Source of the DNA: Bacteriovoracaceae bacterium
Lineage (GTDB): Bacteria; Bdellovibrionota; Bacteriovoracia; Bacteriovoracales; Bacteriovoracaceae
Assembly: GCA_023151145.1 (NCBI GenBank)
Contig: JAKLJM010000031.1
Location: 1-11,742, forward strand
Direction of reading: 5' to 3'
Length of the DNA: 11,742 bases
Below the pieces are notes generated by a model that saw nothing but the letters and a program-made list of their open reading frames with translations, made no database searches and was not told the origin of the DNA. Both the position numbers and the translations under genes were made by a program. Each line of letters starts with the position of its first letter. The stretch's first letter is position 1. Of this stretch, positions 1-7,149 are shown one piece after another.

Positions 1-15
1 GGAAGCATATCAACA

Positions 16-534
16 ATGGCTCAAAAAATAGGAAAACTAAACAACGCAGGTTTTTCATTAATTGAAGTGCTGATCGCCATTTCTATCTTTTCTATTTTTA
101 CAGTTTCATTTGTTACAGGTCTTGGATATAACCTGTTAGATTCTAGTTCTCTTAAAGACGAAATGATTTTAAAAGATCTTTGTGAGACAAAAATAAATGA
201 AATCATCACCAATCCCCCGGAGCTCAAAGAGTCCCTTACTCTGTCAAAAGAAACGAAAGTATTTGAAAAATTTTCTGATTATTCCTACACCATTCAATAT
301 AAAAAATTTCCCGTTCCAGATTTAAATAAAATCATGCCGGCTTCTGATGGCTCTGAAGAAAGTAATACTCAAGCCCAAATGAATAAAAGAATTTTTACAA
401 CCTTCAAAGAAAATATGGAAAAGATGCTTTGGCAGGTCGAAGTCTCTGTGAAAAATAAAAGTACTGAAAGATCATTTACTCTCTCTTCTTGGATTTTAAA
501 TCCGCAAGCAGAAGTAAAAATTGGACAGTTTTAA
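16..534 (+). CDS. gspI: Type II secretion minor pseudopilin GspI
   Basis: Predicted minor pseudopilin of the T2SS, part of the GspI-J-K tip that primes pseudopilus assembly in the inner membrane and periplasm. The 172-aa protein begins with a 12-residue leader carrying two Lys and ending in Gly. The type IV prepilin cleavage site follows, G12|FSLIEV, with Phe at +1 and the invariant Glu at +5 (E17). A hydrophobic helix runs to about residue 37, and the rest is a soluble periplasmic domain. The ATG at 16 has a GGA-containing sequence at the window edge as a possible ribosome site. The frame stays open to base 1, but the short basic leader fits this start. It opens the visible operon and its stop overlaps the start of gspJ (TAATG). 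GspI is preferred over GspH because of its size and its position directly before J and K. Confidence 0.85.
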   Translation: MAQKIGKLNNAGFSLIEVLIAISIFSIFTVSFVTGLGYNLLDSSSLKDEMILKDLCETKINEIITNPPELKESLTLSKETKVFEKFSDYSYTIQYKKFPVPDLNKIMPASDGSEESNTQAQMNKRIFTTFKENMEKMLWQVEVSVKNKSTERSFTLSSWILNPQAEVKIGQF

Positions 535-1448
535 TGAAGAATACTCATCACAACAATTACATTTTAAACAATCAATATGGCTTTACGCTGGTAGAAGTCT
601 TAATTGCTATCGTCCTTATGTCCTTTGTCGCCTTTACCACTCTACAGATCACAGACTCAAGTATTAACACTAAAGAAAATGTCACAAAAGAGGACCGTGA
701 AATCGTACAAGTTGTAACGCTTATGAATCGACTTGATGCCGATTTTTCAGAATCTTACTCTCCGCTTTTTTTTGATGCCAAAGAAAGTCCGAATGTCGCA
801 AACAGTGCCGCCAATTTAGATGAGCCATCAAACGATCTTTCCTATTTTGAAAGCAATAAAAACTTTTATGCTAGAACTAAATCGGGTTTTCTCATTCCCC
901 ATTTTACAGCAGAAGAAAAAGGAAGTGTTATATTCTTGGCTACCGCCCATCGCCGCCGCATGGAAGGAAAAAAAGAATCACGATTTGTCTGGATAAAATA
1001 TTCGACCAGAACAAGTACTCCTGATGAAGATGATGCTGAAGAAAAAAGGGCTGAACTTGAACTCATTCGCCAAGTCTATATGTCAGATGTTTACGCTAAA
1101 GAAGTAGATTGGAGTAAAATACCTCCACAAATTATTCTAAACAACATTAAAGAGCTTGAATTTCAATTTTGGGATGAACGAACGAAAAAATTTACAGCTA
1201 ATGTGAATGATTTAAATGAAAATCGTTATAATGTTAGAAGCATGAAAATAGCTTTTACCTGGGTCGATCCTACTAAGAACGAACAATACTTTGAAAAAAG
1301 TTTTAGGACTCTCTATCCCTATTTCAATCCAAAACAAGATGAAATGTTAAATAATCAAGGTGGTAGTAAAAGCAATAATCCTTTTGATTCATCTGCTAAT
1401 CAAGGTGGCAATGCTGACGCCGCCTCTAATGATGATGGAGAACAATAA
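534..1448 (+). CDS. gspJ: Type II secretion minor pseudopilin GspJ
   Basis: Predicted 304-aa minor pseudopilin that would pair with GspI and GspK at the pseudopilus tip. The leader is 16 residues, followed by G16|FTLVEV with Glu at +5 (E21) and a hydrophobic helix to about residue 38. The segment around residues 203-220 (LNNIKELEFQFWDERTKKF) matches the late strand/turn typical of GspJ. I chose the ATG at 534, which overlaps the gspI stop as TAATG. The frame could extend to a TTG at 489, but that would lie deep in gspI and give an overlong leader. Residues 271-304 are a low-complexity tail rich in Asn, Gly, Ser and Asp, beyond the expected fold and probably disordered. The stop overlaps the gspK start, again as TAATG. 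Confidence 0.85.
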   Translation: MKNTHHNNYILNNQYGFTLVEVLIAIVLMSFVAFTTLQITDSSINTKENVTKEDREIVQVVTLMNRLDADFSESYSPLFFDAKESPNVANSAANLDEPSNDLSYFESNKNFYARTKSGFLIPHFTAEEKGSVIFLATAHRRRMEGKKESRFVWIKYSTRTSTPDEDDAEEKRAELELIRQVYMSDVYAKEVDWSKIPPQIILNNIKELEFQFWDERTKKFTANVNDLNENRYNVRSMKIAFTWVDPTKNEQYFEKSFRTLYPYFNPKQDEMLNNQGGSKSNNPFDSSANQGGNADAASNDDGEQ

Positions 1449-2869
1449 TGAAAAAAATCCATCAAAATGAAAGTGGTGTGGCGATCTTAATGGTTATGGG
1501 AGTCATTGCAATCCTGAGCTTCATCTTGGCAGAATTTACCTTTGATACAAAACTCAACAAAATAAGAATCTACAATCAACAAGACAAAGCCCAGGCTCGA
1601 CTGACGGCAGAAGCTGGATTAAACTTTGCTCTAGCTAGACTTAGGTTGTATCAAGAAGGAAGAAATCTCATTGAAAAAGATGAGAATATCAAAAAAGTTT
1701 TTTCACCTGATAAACTTGAAGCTTTTTTAAATACTGAATTTGCCTTCCCTCTCCCCGTCTCTGCCAAAGATGATATCATTAAAAAAAGTGCCATCAATGA
1801 CTTCCAAAAAGATACATTATTAAAAGGAAGTTTCATCATCACTGTTGATAAACTTTCTGGATTCTTAAATCCCAATGCTCTAAGAATTAGACCAAAAAAA
1901 AATCAAACTAATCAAAATACAGATTTGGCCAACAGTGGAACAAATGAAAATCCCGATGCAGAAAATCCAGACGCTGAAAATCCAGATGCTAATACCAATC
2001 AAAGTGGTCAGGGCAATAATAACCAAAACACCACGCCGATTCATGTGATCATTGAAAAGAAAATTGAAGAGACTTTACAACGCTTAATTGAAGATAAAAC
2101 AAAAACGGATGATGTTTTTAATGCAAAGTACTCCAACGTAAACGTAAAAGATCTTGTAAAAGAGCTAAAATATTTCGTGAATGACAAAAATAAAGTAAAT
2201 GATGTTGATGCTCCTGACTTAGAAAATAAATTTCAACAAAAAAACCTCTCCCCCAAACATGCTCCCATGTCCTCTATCGACGAACTCTATCTTTTACCTT
2301 CTTGGGATGAAGAGATCATTGAACTTGTAAAAGGCAGATTCTCTGTACATGAAGTGGGAGTTATTGGAATCAACGAATTAACGATTGATGATTTAAAAGT
2401 CCTCTTCCCTGCCATTACCCCTCCTCAATTAGAAGAGTTTTTTAAAAGCCGTGACGGGGACAAAGAAAAAAATATTGAAGGTAAAGCCTTTGAGAGTGAA
2501 GAAGATTTCAAAAATCGACTTATCAATGAACTTCGTATTGTCTCGCAAGAAGATTACGACAAACTCGTCAAAGAATTAAAGTCGGCCATGCTTCGTTTTG
2601 ATGTTGCAGGAAAACTCTACAAAGTAACGTCCGTTGGAACAGTTAATAATACACTTTACAAGTTAGTTGCCTTTGTTGATTTGCCTATTAAAGAACCGAA
2701 AAAGACCACTAATAATGGACAAAACAGTTCAGGCAATAATGCAAATAATAATAATCAAAACCCTGATAGTCAGAATCAAAACACGAATAATGATCCCAAT
2801 AACCAAACCAAAAAAGATCCACCTGTTGAACTTCTTCCTCCTCGAGTGGTTGAAATCCGATTAGAATAG
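1448..2869 (+). CDS. gspK: Type II secretion minor pseudopilin GspK
   Basis: Predicted tip pseudopilin of the T2SS. The leader is 10 residues with a cleavage site G10|VAILMVMG. Position +5 is Met, not Glu, which is the known hallmark of GspK among pseudopilins. The helix at 11-30 is followed by the conserved start of the head domain (AEAGLNFALARL, 55-66) and LSGFLNPNAL (136-145). A SAM-like helical region follows, with SSIDELYLLP (275-284) and INELTIDDLKVLFP (308-321). At 473 aa it is much longer than the roughly 320 aa usual for the family. The excess comes largely from two Asn/Gln-rich insertions (about 150-196 and 419-456). The second sits before the final strand, RVVEIRLE. The ATG overlaps the gspJ stop, so translation is probably coupled. 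Confidence 0.85.
   Translation: MKKIHQNESGVAILMVMGVIAILSFILAEFTFDTKLNKIRIYNQQDKAQARLTAEAGLNFALARLRLYQEGRNLIEKDENIKKVFSPDKLEAFLNTEFAFPLPVSAKDDIIKKSAINDFQKDTLLKGSFIITVDKLSGFLNPNALRIRPKKNQTNQNTDLANSGTNENPDAENPDAENPDANTNQSGQGNNNQNTTPIHVIIEKKIEETLQRLIEDKTKTDDVFNAKYSNVNVKDLVKELKYFVNDKNKVNDVDAPDLENKFQQKNLSPKHAPMSSIDELYLLPSWDEEIIELVKGRFSVHEVGVIGINELTIDDLKVLFPAITPPQLEEFFKSRDGDKEKNIEGKAFESEEDFKNRLINELRIVSQEDYDKLVKELKSAMLRFDVAGKLYKVTSVGTVNNTLYKLVAFVDLPIKEPKKTTNNGQNSSGNNANNNNQNPDSQNQNTNNDPNNQTKKDPPVELLPPRVVEIRLE
1946..1990 (+). repeat. Three tandem 15-bp repeats encoding ENPDA
   Basis: Three adjacent 15-bp units (1946-1960, 1961-1975, 1976-1990) each encode Glu-Asn-Pro-Asp-Ala inside the first low-complexity insertion of GspK (residues 167-181). 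The copies differ only at a few third-codon positions, so the peptide is conserved while the DNA has drifted. The unit length is a multiple of three, so copy-number change would keep the frame. Confidence 0.9.
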
Positions 2870-2898
2870 TAAAAAGAGAAAATTTTTCTCGTCTAGTT

Positions 2899-2931
2899 TT
2901 GACTTAAAGCTTATAAAAATAATGTTAAGAT
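2899..2931 (+). promoter_or_regulatory. Possible weak promoter in the gspK-gspL gap
   Basis: The 69-nt gap before gspL is the only real break in the operon. It contains TTGACT at 2899-2904, a good -35-like hexamer. The -10 candidates are poor: TAATGT at 15-nt spacing, or TAAGAT at 21-nt spacing. An AT-rich near-palindrome (2876-2890) lies just upstream. A secondary promoter for gspLMN is possible but weakly supported. Confidence 0.2.
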
Positions 2932-2938
2932 TAACTAT

Positions 2939-4513
2939 ATGAATATATTAGCTATAGATATTGGAAGTTATTCAATCAAGTTTTATGAAGTTAAAACAGA
3001 AAGGCGCAATTATGTTTTAACTGAAAAACACGAAATCATTCTTGATGATATGCGTGCTCACTATCCACATATTCAAAATACCAATGAATTACAAAAAGAA
3101 GTTGTTTCAAATTTTTTACAAAAAATTGGAACTGAAACAAAAATTATTTTTCAACTTCCAAATGAATTTATTACAACTCGCTACTTAGAGTTACCGGTTA
3201 CATCTAGGGCCAAAGCCGAACAAATGATACCTTTTCAACTAGATGATAATCTTCCCTATCCGGTTAGCCTTGCCCACTATACTTGCGAGTTTTTTAAAAA
3301 ATCAAACTCCTTTTCTGTTATTGCGAATATTATTCAAGAAGCGCAATTTAAAAATTTTTATCAATTCTTTGATTTAAAAAATTCCCTACCTCATATTATT
3401 ACTACGGAAATATCGCTGTATCAGGCAATGATTGAATATTTAAAAATCAATGAAACAGCGCTCATCATTGACTTAGGTCATCGCACGACGAAAATGTATA
3501 TCACGGAGAATCGTCAGATCGTAAGTAATCATCTTTCTTATATTGCGGGCTCACATTTTAACGAAGTCATCGCTCGCTCTTATCAATTAAGTGTTGAGAA
3601 TGCGGCCATACATAAACAAGAGAATGGATTCTTTTTGAATCAATCAATGTATGACGAAGTATCACCAGAACAAAAAGAATTTGGCTTGATCATGAAACAA
3701 GCGATCATGCCTCTCATTCAAGATATAAGAAGAGCTGAAATCGGACACCGAGTGAAGTTTGGGACAAATATTGAAAAAATTTATCTTACTGGTGGGACCT
3801 CACAATTTAATAATATCGATGGATTTATTGCTGAAAATACAGGCCTACAAGTCACTAAACTACCTTCATTAAATGATATTAAAAATGATTTCTCTGGTGC
3901 AACGGTTACCCAAAACATTGCAAAGATGATGATTTTATCTCATAAGAATAAACAACCTTTAGTGAATTTTTTAATTGGAAAATTTCAAACTCAAGCCAAT
4001 ACTTTCATTTCACTCCACTCTGCTATCTTTATTGGTGTTCGATCATCGTTTATTGCATTGGTAATTATCTTAGGATTATTAGTAGAAAAGTATTACTTTC
4101 TAAAAAAAGAACAGGCCATTGTTGACAAAAAAATTAACACTATCGTAAAAAGTCCAATATTAACGTTAACGAAACCTCAACAAAACTCTTTTAAAAGAGA
4201 ACCACAACGGCTTTTGACCAATATAAAAAAACGTAATCAAATTATTAAACAAGAAGTGAGCACCATTTTATCTGCTCAAAAAATTAATGCCATAAAACCT
4301 CTTGCGACTCTGTCACAAGTCCTTGGTAACAATCCGGAAGTCTCACTTAGAGATTTTGAAAACGAAAACGGTGAAGCTAAAGCGATTTTCGTGAGTGAAA
4401 ATGTTGGTTCACTTAAAGTATTGGCTGAATCCCTGCAAAAAACTTCGCTTAATAACCTAAACATTGAATACAAAGATGGCGAAAAACTATTAACGCTTAA
4501 ATTTAGTGAGTAA
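2939..4513 (+). CDS. gspL: Type II secretion platform protein GspL (PilM-like actin fold plus PilN-like part)
   Basis: Predicted inner-membrane platform subunit that links the cytoplasmic ATPase GspE to GspM and the pseudopilus. The cytoplasmic part (1 to about 350) has an actin/PilM-like nucleotide fold. DIGSYSIK (7-14) is the phosphate-1 motif. PilM-like AEQMIPFQLDDNLPYPV lies at 93-109. LIIDLGHRTTK (175-185) is the second phosphate motif, and LTGGTSQFNNIDGF (283-296) the adenosine motif. A membrane segment lies at about 361-383, then a basic/coiled stretch and a C-terminal periplasmic domain (about 450-524) of the PilN/GspL ferredoxin-like kind. At 524 aa it is longer than the usual roughly 400. 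Position between gspK and gspM supports GspL; by sequence alone it could be called a PilM-PilN fusion. The ATG at 2939 has only a weak upstream ribosome site. Confidence 0.8.
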   Translation: MNILAIDIGSYSIKFYEVKTERRNYVLTEKHEIILDDMRAHYPHIQNTNELQKEVVSNFLQKIGTETKIIFQLPNEFITTRYLELPVTSRAKAEQMIPFQLDDNLPYPVSLAHYTCEFFKKSNSFSVIANIIQEAQFKNFYQFFDLKNSLPHIITTEISLYQAMIEYLKINETALIIDLGHRTTKMYITENRQIVSNHLSYIAGSHFNEVIARSYQLSVENAAIHKQENGFFLNQSMYDEVSPEQKEFGLIMKQAIMPLIQDIRRAEIGHRVKFGTNIEKIYLTGGTSQFNNIDGFIAENTGLQVTKLPSLNDIKNDFSGATVTQNIAKMMILSHKNKQPLVNFLIGKFQTQANTFISLHSAIFIGVRSSFIALVIILGLLVEKYYFLKKEQAIVDKKINTIVKSPILTLTKPQQNSFKREPQRLLTNIKKRNQIIKQEVSTILSAQKINAIKPLATLSQVLGNNPEVSLRDFENENGEAKAIFVSENVGSLKVLAESLQKTSLNNLNIEYKDGEKLLTLKFSE

Positions 4514-4515
4514 CA

Positions 4516-5151
4516 ATGTCGACAGCTAATAATTCAGTATTTAAAAAAATAGACTCTTTTCTATTTAAGCAAATAGATCATTTTCGAAATGATCCCAATT
4601 TAAGTCGCCTAAGTGACAGTCTTTCAAATCTCTCAGAGCAAGAATCTAAAATCATTCAACAAGTATTTACGTTTGGTGTCTTGTTATTTCCCTTTATGAT
4701 CGCAGGGATGCTTTACTATGGAAATTTTCAGACAAAAAAAGCGATCCTATTAAAAAAAACTGCCATAGAGGAATTTGACTTACTTTCATCAAATCGAGAA
4801 AATCTTTTGGCCACGGGTCCCCAACTACTTTCGGCATCATCACTTAGTGACCAATCAGATTTAGAAAATAGAGTCCGCAATATTCTATCTTCAAACAATA
4901 TTGATCAGAGTAAAGTTAATGTGACAAACTTTGATATCGCCCTAACCTCGTCTACTTTTACGAAGTCACAATCAGTCATTCAGTTTAATAGATTTGGCAC
5001 TATGGATTTTTCTAATTTTTTAAAAAACTTAGTAGAATTAGAAAAATTTAAAATTAATCGAATCAAAATGACAAAAGACATGGAAACCTCGTTACTTTTA
5101 GGTGAAATTGGCTTAATTCATTTAGGCAGAAACACAACTGAAGGATTTTAA
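4516..5151 (+). CDS. gspM: Type II secretion platform protein GspM (PilO-like)
   Basis: Predicted 211-aa single-pass inner-membrane protein. A cytoplasmic N-terminal stretch of about 49 residues is followed by a membrane helix at about 50-68 (VFTFGVLLFPFMIAGMLYY). A short helical linker and a periplasmic domain follow, ending in the alternating strand/helix pattern expected of the GspM/PilO ferredoxin-like fold (about 145-205). GspM binds GspL and stabilises the platform. It starts 2 nt after the gspL stop, so translation is probably coupled, and it is followed 3 nt later by gspN. Primary sequence of GspM is poorly conserved, so the call rests on topology, size and its place after GspL. The N-terminal cytoplasmic segment is longer than in typical GspM. 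Confidence 0.7.
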   Translation: MSTANNSVFKKIDSFLFKQIDHFRNDPNLSRLSDSLSNLSEQESKIIQQVFTFGVLLFPFMIAGMLYYGNFQTKKAILLKKTAIEEFDLLSSNRENLLATGPQLLSASSLSDQSDLENRVRNILSSNNIDQSKVNVTNFDIALTSSTFTKSQSVIQFNRFGTMDFSNFLKNLVELEKFKINRIKMTKDMETSLLLGEIGLIHLGRNTTEGF

Positions 5152-5154
5152 TTC

Positions 5155-6090
5155 GTGAAAAGAAAAAGAGTTCAGTACAACGAAATTAATGATGACATTT
5201 ATGGTCCGAAAGATTTTAATAAAATTAAAATTTTTATCTTTTGTTGTATCTTATTTTTTATCGGCTTTTTAGTTAATTTCAACATACAAGATCGTTTGAA
5301 TGCACTGATTAAACCAATTTTTGCCAATAATCAAAGTTGCCCTATTCTTTATGACAAAATCGAACTTGAGATGTTTTTTCCTAAGATGATTTTTAGAAAT
5401 CCTGTCATTATGGGCCAATGTTTTGGCCAATTTAATCAGAAACTCCCTCTTAAGCAACTGACCATTGCGTTTGATGGCCCAAGCTTCATTCCTCCTGGAA
5501 TTAAGTTAAAAGTCACAGCGGCCGAAGGTAAAACATTAATACATATCCTCCCTTCCATTTCGTTTGGAAAAAAAGTCATTGAAATACGTGATACTAAATT
5601 AGATGCTCAACATCTTGGAGTCATGTTTCAAGATGGAAAATCTCCCTTTCAAGGCATGATGGTTTTTGATGGCGTTTTTCATATCGAAGGAAATAAATTA
5701 AGTGAAGGAAAATTAGACATCGAATCTAAAAACCTAGAAATGCCTGAACAAAATATTAAGGGATTTTTGGCACCTCACTTAAAACTCAGAACTTTAATAC
5801 TTAAAGCACGGGTGAATAAAGATTCTAATTTAGATATTAGAGAATTTAGACTGGGTAACGGTAATCCTGTGGGTATCAATTTAAAGGGAAGAATTTTTTT
5901 AAACCAAGACCAATTCTCAGCATCACAAGTAAATCTAGAAGGCACACTTCAAACGACTCCGTCGTTTCTTGAAGCGTTTGCACTTTTAAAATTATTATTG
6001 CCACCTGACCCCAATCCTAATGGCAGCTTCAAAATGAAGTTAAGTGGTGAACTTGGTAGTCTCGGTCAACCACAATTAACTAATCCCTAA
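5155..6090 (+). CDS. gspN: Type II secretion protein GspN (AsmA-like)
   Basis: Predicted 311-aa bitopic membrane protein of the GspN family, an accessory T2SS factor of uncertain function related to AsmA-like proteins. Residues 1-22 are basic and cytoplasmic, and a membrane helix spans about 23-41 (KIKIFIFCCILFFIGFLV). The remainder is a periplasmic beta-rich domain with repeated strand-turn patterns. It ends in a segment with PDPNPNGSFKMKLSGELGSLGQP (split here as PDPNPNGSFK and LSGELGSLGQP), resembling the conserved GspN C-terminus. Two periplasmic Cys (C62, C89) could form a disulfide. The start is GTG at 5155, 3 nt after the gspM stop, and no ATG nearby would keep the basic N-terminus and helix. 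It is the last gene of the visible T2SS operon. No intrinsic terminator follows. Confidence 0.75.
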   Translation: MKRKRVQYNEINDDIYGPKDFNKIKIFIFCCILFFIGFLVNFNIQDRLNALIKPIFANNQSCPILYDKIELEMFFPKMIFRNPVIMGQCFGQFNQKLPLKQLTIAFDGPSFIPPGIKLKVTAAEGKTLIHILPSISFGKKVIEIRDTKLDAQHLGVMFQDGKSPFQGMMVFDGVFHIEGNKLSEGKLDIESKNLEMPEQNIKGFLAPHLKLRTLILKARVNKDSNLDIREFRLGNGNPVGINLKGRIFLNQDQFSASQVNLEGTLQTTPSFLEAFALLKLLLPPDPNPNGSFKMKLSGELGSLGQPQLTNP

Positions 6091-6100
6091 TTGAAATAGC

Positions 6101-6161
6101 CCTTTAAGTATTTTCAAAGACAACATTTAAAGGTATGGTGAAATCAACTAGTGCGCTGTGA
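6101..6161 (+). promoter_or_regulatory. Inverted repeat and tiny leader frame upstream of the prenyltransferase gene
   Basis: CCTTTAA (6101-6107) pairs exactly with TTAAAGG (6127-6133). One G-U and one A-T pair extend the stem to 9 bp around a 15-nt loop. The right arm contains an AAAGG ribosome-site-like sequence directly before an ATG (6135) that opens an 8-codon frame (MVKSTSAL, stop 6159-6161). The pairing would hide that ribosome site. No U-tract follows, so it is not a classical terminator. A leader or coupling role is speculative. Confidence 0.22.
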
Positions 6162-6174
6162 GGGTTGGGAAATC

Positions 6175-7143
6175 ATGATTAATTCAGCTTCAAAAAATGA
6201 AATTCAAATTGAACTTGAAAGCGCCCTCAATGCTGCGCTTAAATTTCATCTCACCAAGCTGGGATCAAAACATACGTTGGGCTCGGCTTACGAGTACGCG
6301 GTATTGCCCGCTGGAAAACTCTTTCGTCCAAAACTTGTCTGGAATTTGGCCCTTGATTTAGGTGAAAAAATTCCGCAAAAAAATTTTGAAATCTCCCCCT
6401 TTACACTTTTGGCAACCGCCATTGAAATTCACCATGCCTATACTCTGGTGCATGACGATTTGCCTTGCATGGATAACGATCTTGAACGCCGCGGGAAACC
6501 CACTGTGCATGTTCAATACAATGATTGGGTTGCGGTTTTAACCGGAGATGGGCTCTTGAATATGAGCTATCAATTACTCGCTAAAATTCAACATCCTCTT
6601 GCTTTGAAGTTAATAGCTCTCTTTTCACATGCAACAGGCCCTAAAGGTCTTATTGAGGGCCAGGTACTAGATTTAAATCAAGACATGACTAAAAGTTTAG
6701 AAAACCTCATTCGTACTCACGAACTAAAAACCGCGCGTCTCATTCAAGTTTCATTGGTTGGAGCGGCGATTCTTAGCAATCAATCTCTAAAAAATGTTCA
6801 ATCATTTTGGCGATTCGGTAAAAACTTAGGAATTCTTTTTCAATTGCTAGATGATTTGGCCGAACTAACGAGTGAAGAAACTACAGATCATGAAAAAGAT
6901 GTTAATCCGTACTTAAAATATTTCGCTAGAACATTTCCTATTTTAGAAAAATCTCTTTTAGTAAATCAAAATTTTTTCAACAGTCATCAGCTTCCGCACT
7001 TACAATCCATGGTTGACGAGTATTTAAGTAAAATGCAAAAAATGATTTTTTCAAATGAAAAAAATGTCAGAAAACATATTGGAATTGAACTCCAATCCCC
7101 AGAGTGGCAGTCTCTTTTAAGTCTTCAGTCAAAATACTTCTAA
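6175..7143 (+). CDS. ispA: Polyprenyl (farnesyl-type) diphosphate synthase
   Basis: Predicted soluble trans-prenyltransferase that condenses isopentenyl diphosphate with allylic diphosphates, probably making farnesyl or geranylgeranyl diphosphate for quinone and undecaprenyl synthesis. The 322-aa product has the substrate loop GKLFRPKL (47-54) and the first Asp-rich motif DDLPCMD (94-100) with the Leu-Pro insertion of bacterial IspA-type enzymes. GDGLL (124-128), GQVLDL (162-167) and a Lys-Thr pair (185-186) follow. The second Asp motif reads FQLLDDLAE (222-230), so the usual last Asp is Glu. ATG 6175 is preferred over GTG 6151 because GGGA (6167-6170) sits just ahead of it. It follows gspN by 84 nt in the same direction and ends 6 nt from the convergent MerR gene. 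Product chain length cannot be settled from sequence. Confidence 0.85.
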   Translation: MINSASKNEIQIELESALNAALKFHLTKLGSKHTLGSAYEYAVLPAGKLFRPKLVWNLALDLGEKIPQKNFEISPFTLLATAIEIHHAYTLVHDDLPCMDNDLERRGKPTVHVQYNDWVAVLTGDGLLNMSYQLLAKIQHPLALKLIALFSHATGPKGLIEGQVLDLNQDMTKSLENLIRTHELKTARLIQVSLVGAAILSNQSLKNVQSFWRFGKNLGILFQLLDDLAELTSEETTDHEKDVNPYLKYFARTFPILEKSLLVNQNFFNSHQLPHLQSMVDEYLSKMQKMIFSNEKNVRKHIGIELQSPEWQSLLSLQSKYF

Positions 7144-7149
7144 TAAATT

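Noticed and set aside
489..534. TTG start giving GspJ 15 extra residues
   Set aside because: It lies inside gspI and would make the prepilin leader 31 residues. ATG 534 overlaps the gspI stop as TAATG, like the next junction.
1946..1990. Short tandem repeats as a CRISPR-like array
   Set aside because: The units are 15 bp, directly adjacent with no spacers, and lie in frame inside gspK.
2667..2864. 65-codon frame overlapping the gspK 3' end
   Set aside because: It is a shifted reading of AAT/AAC-rich low-complexity codons, giving Ile-rich nonsense.
2876..2890. AT-rich palindrome after gspK as a terminator
   Set aside because: The stem is nearly all A-T with little room for a loop, and no U-tract follows on the + strand.
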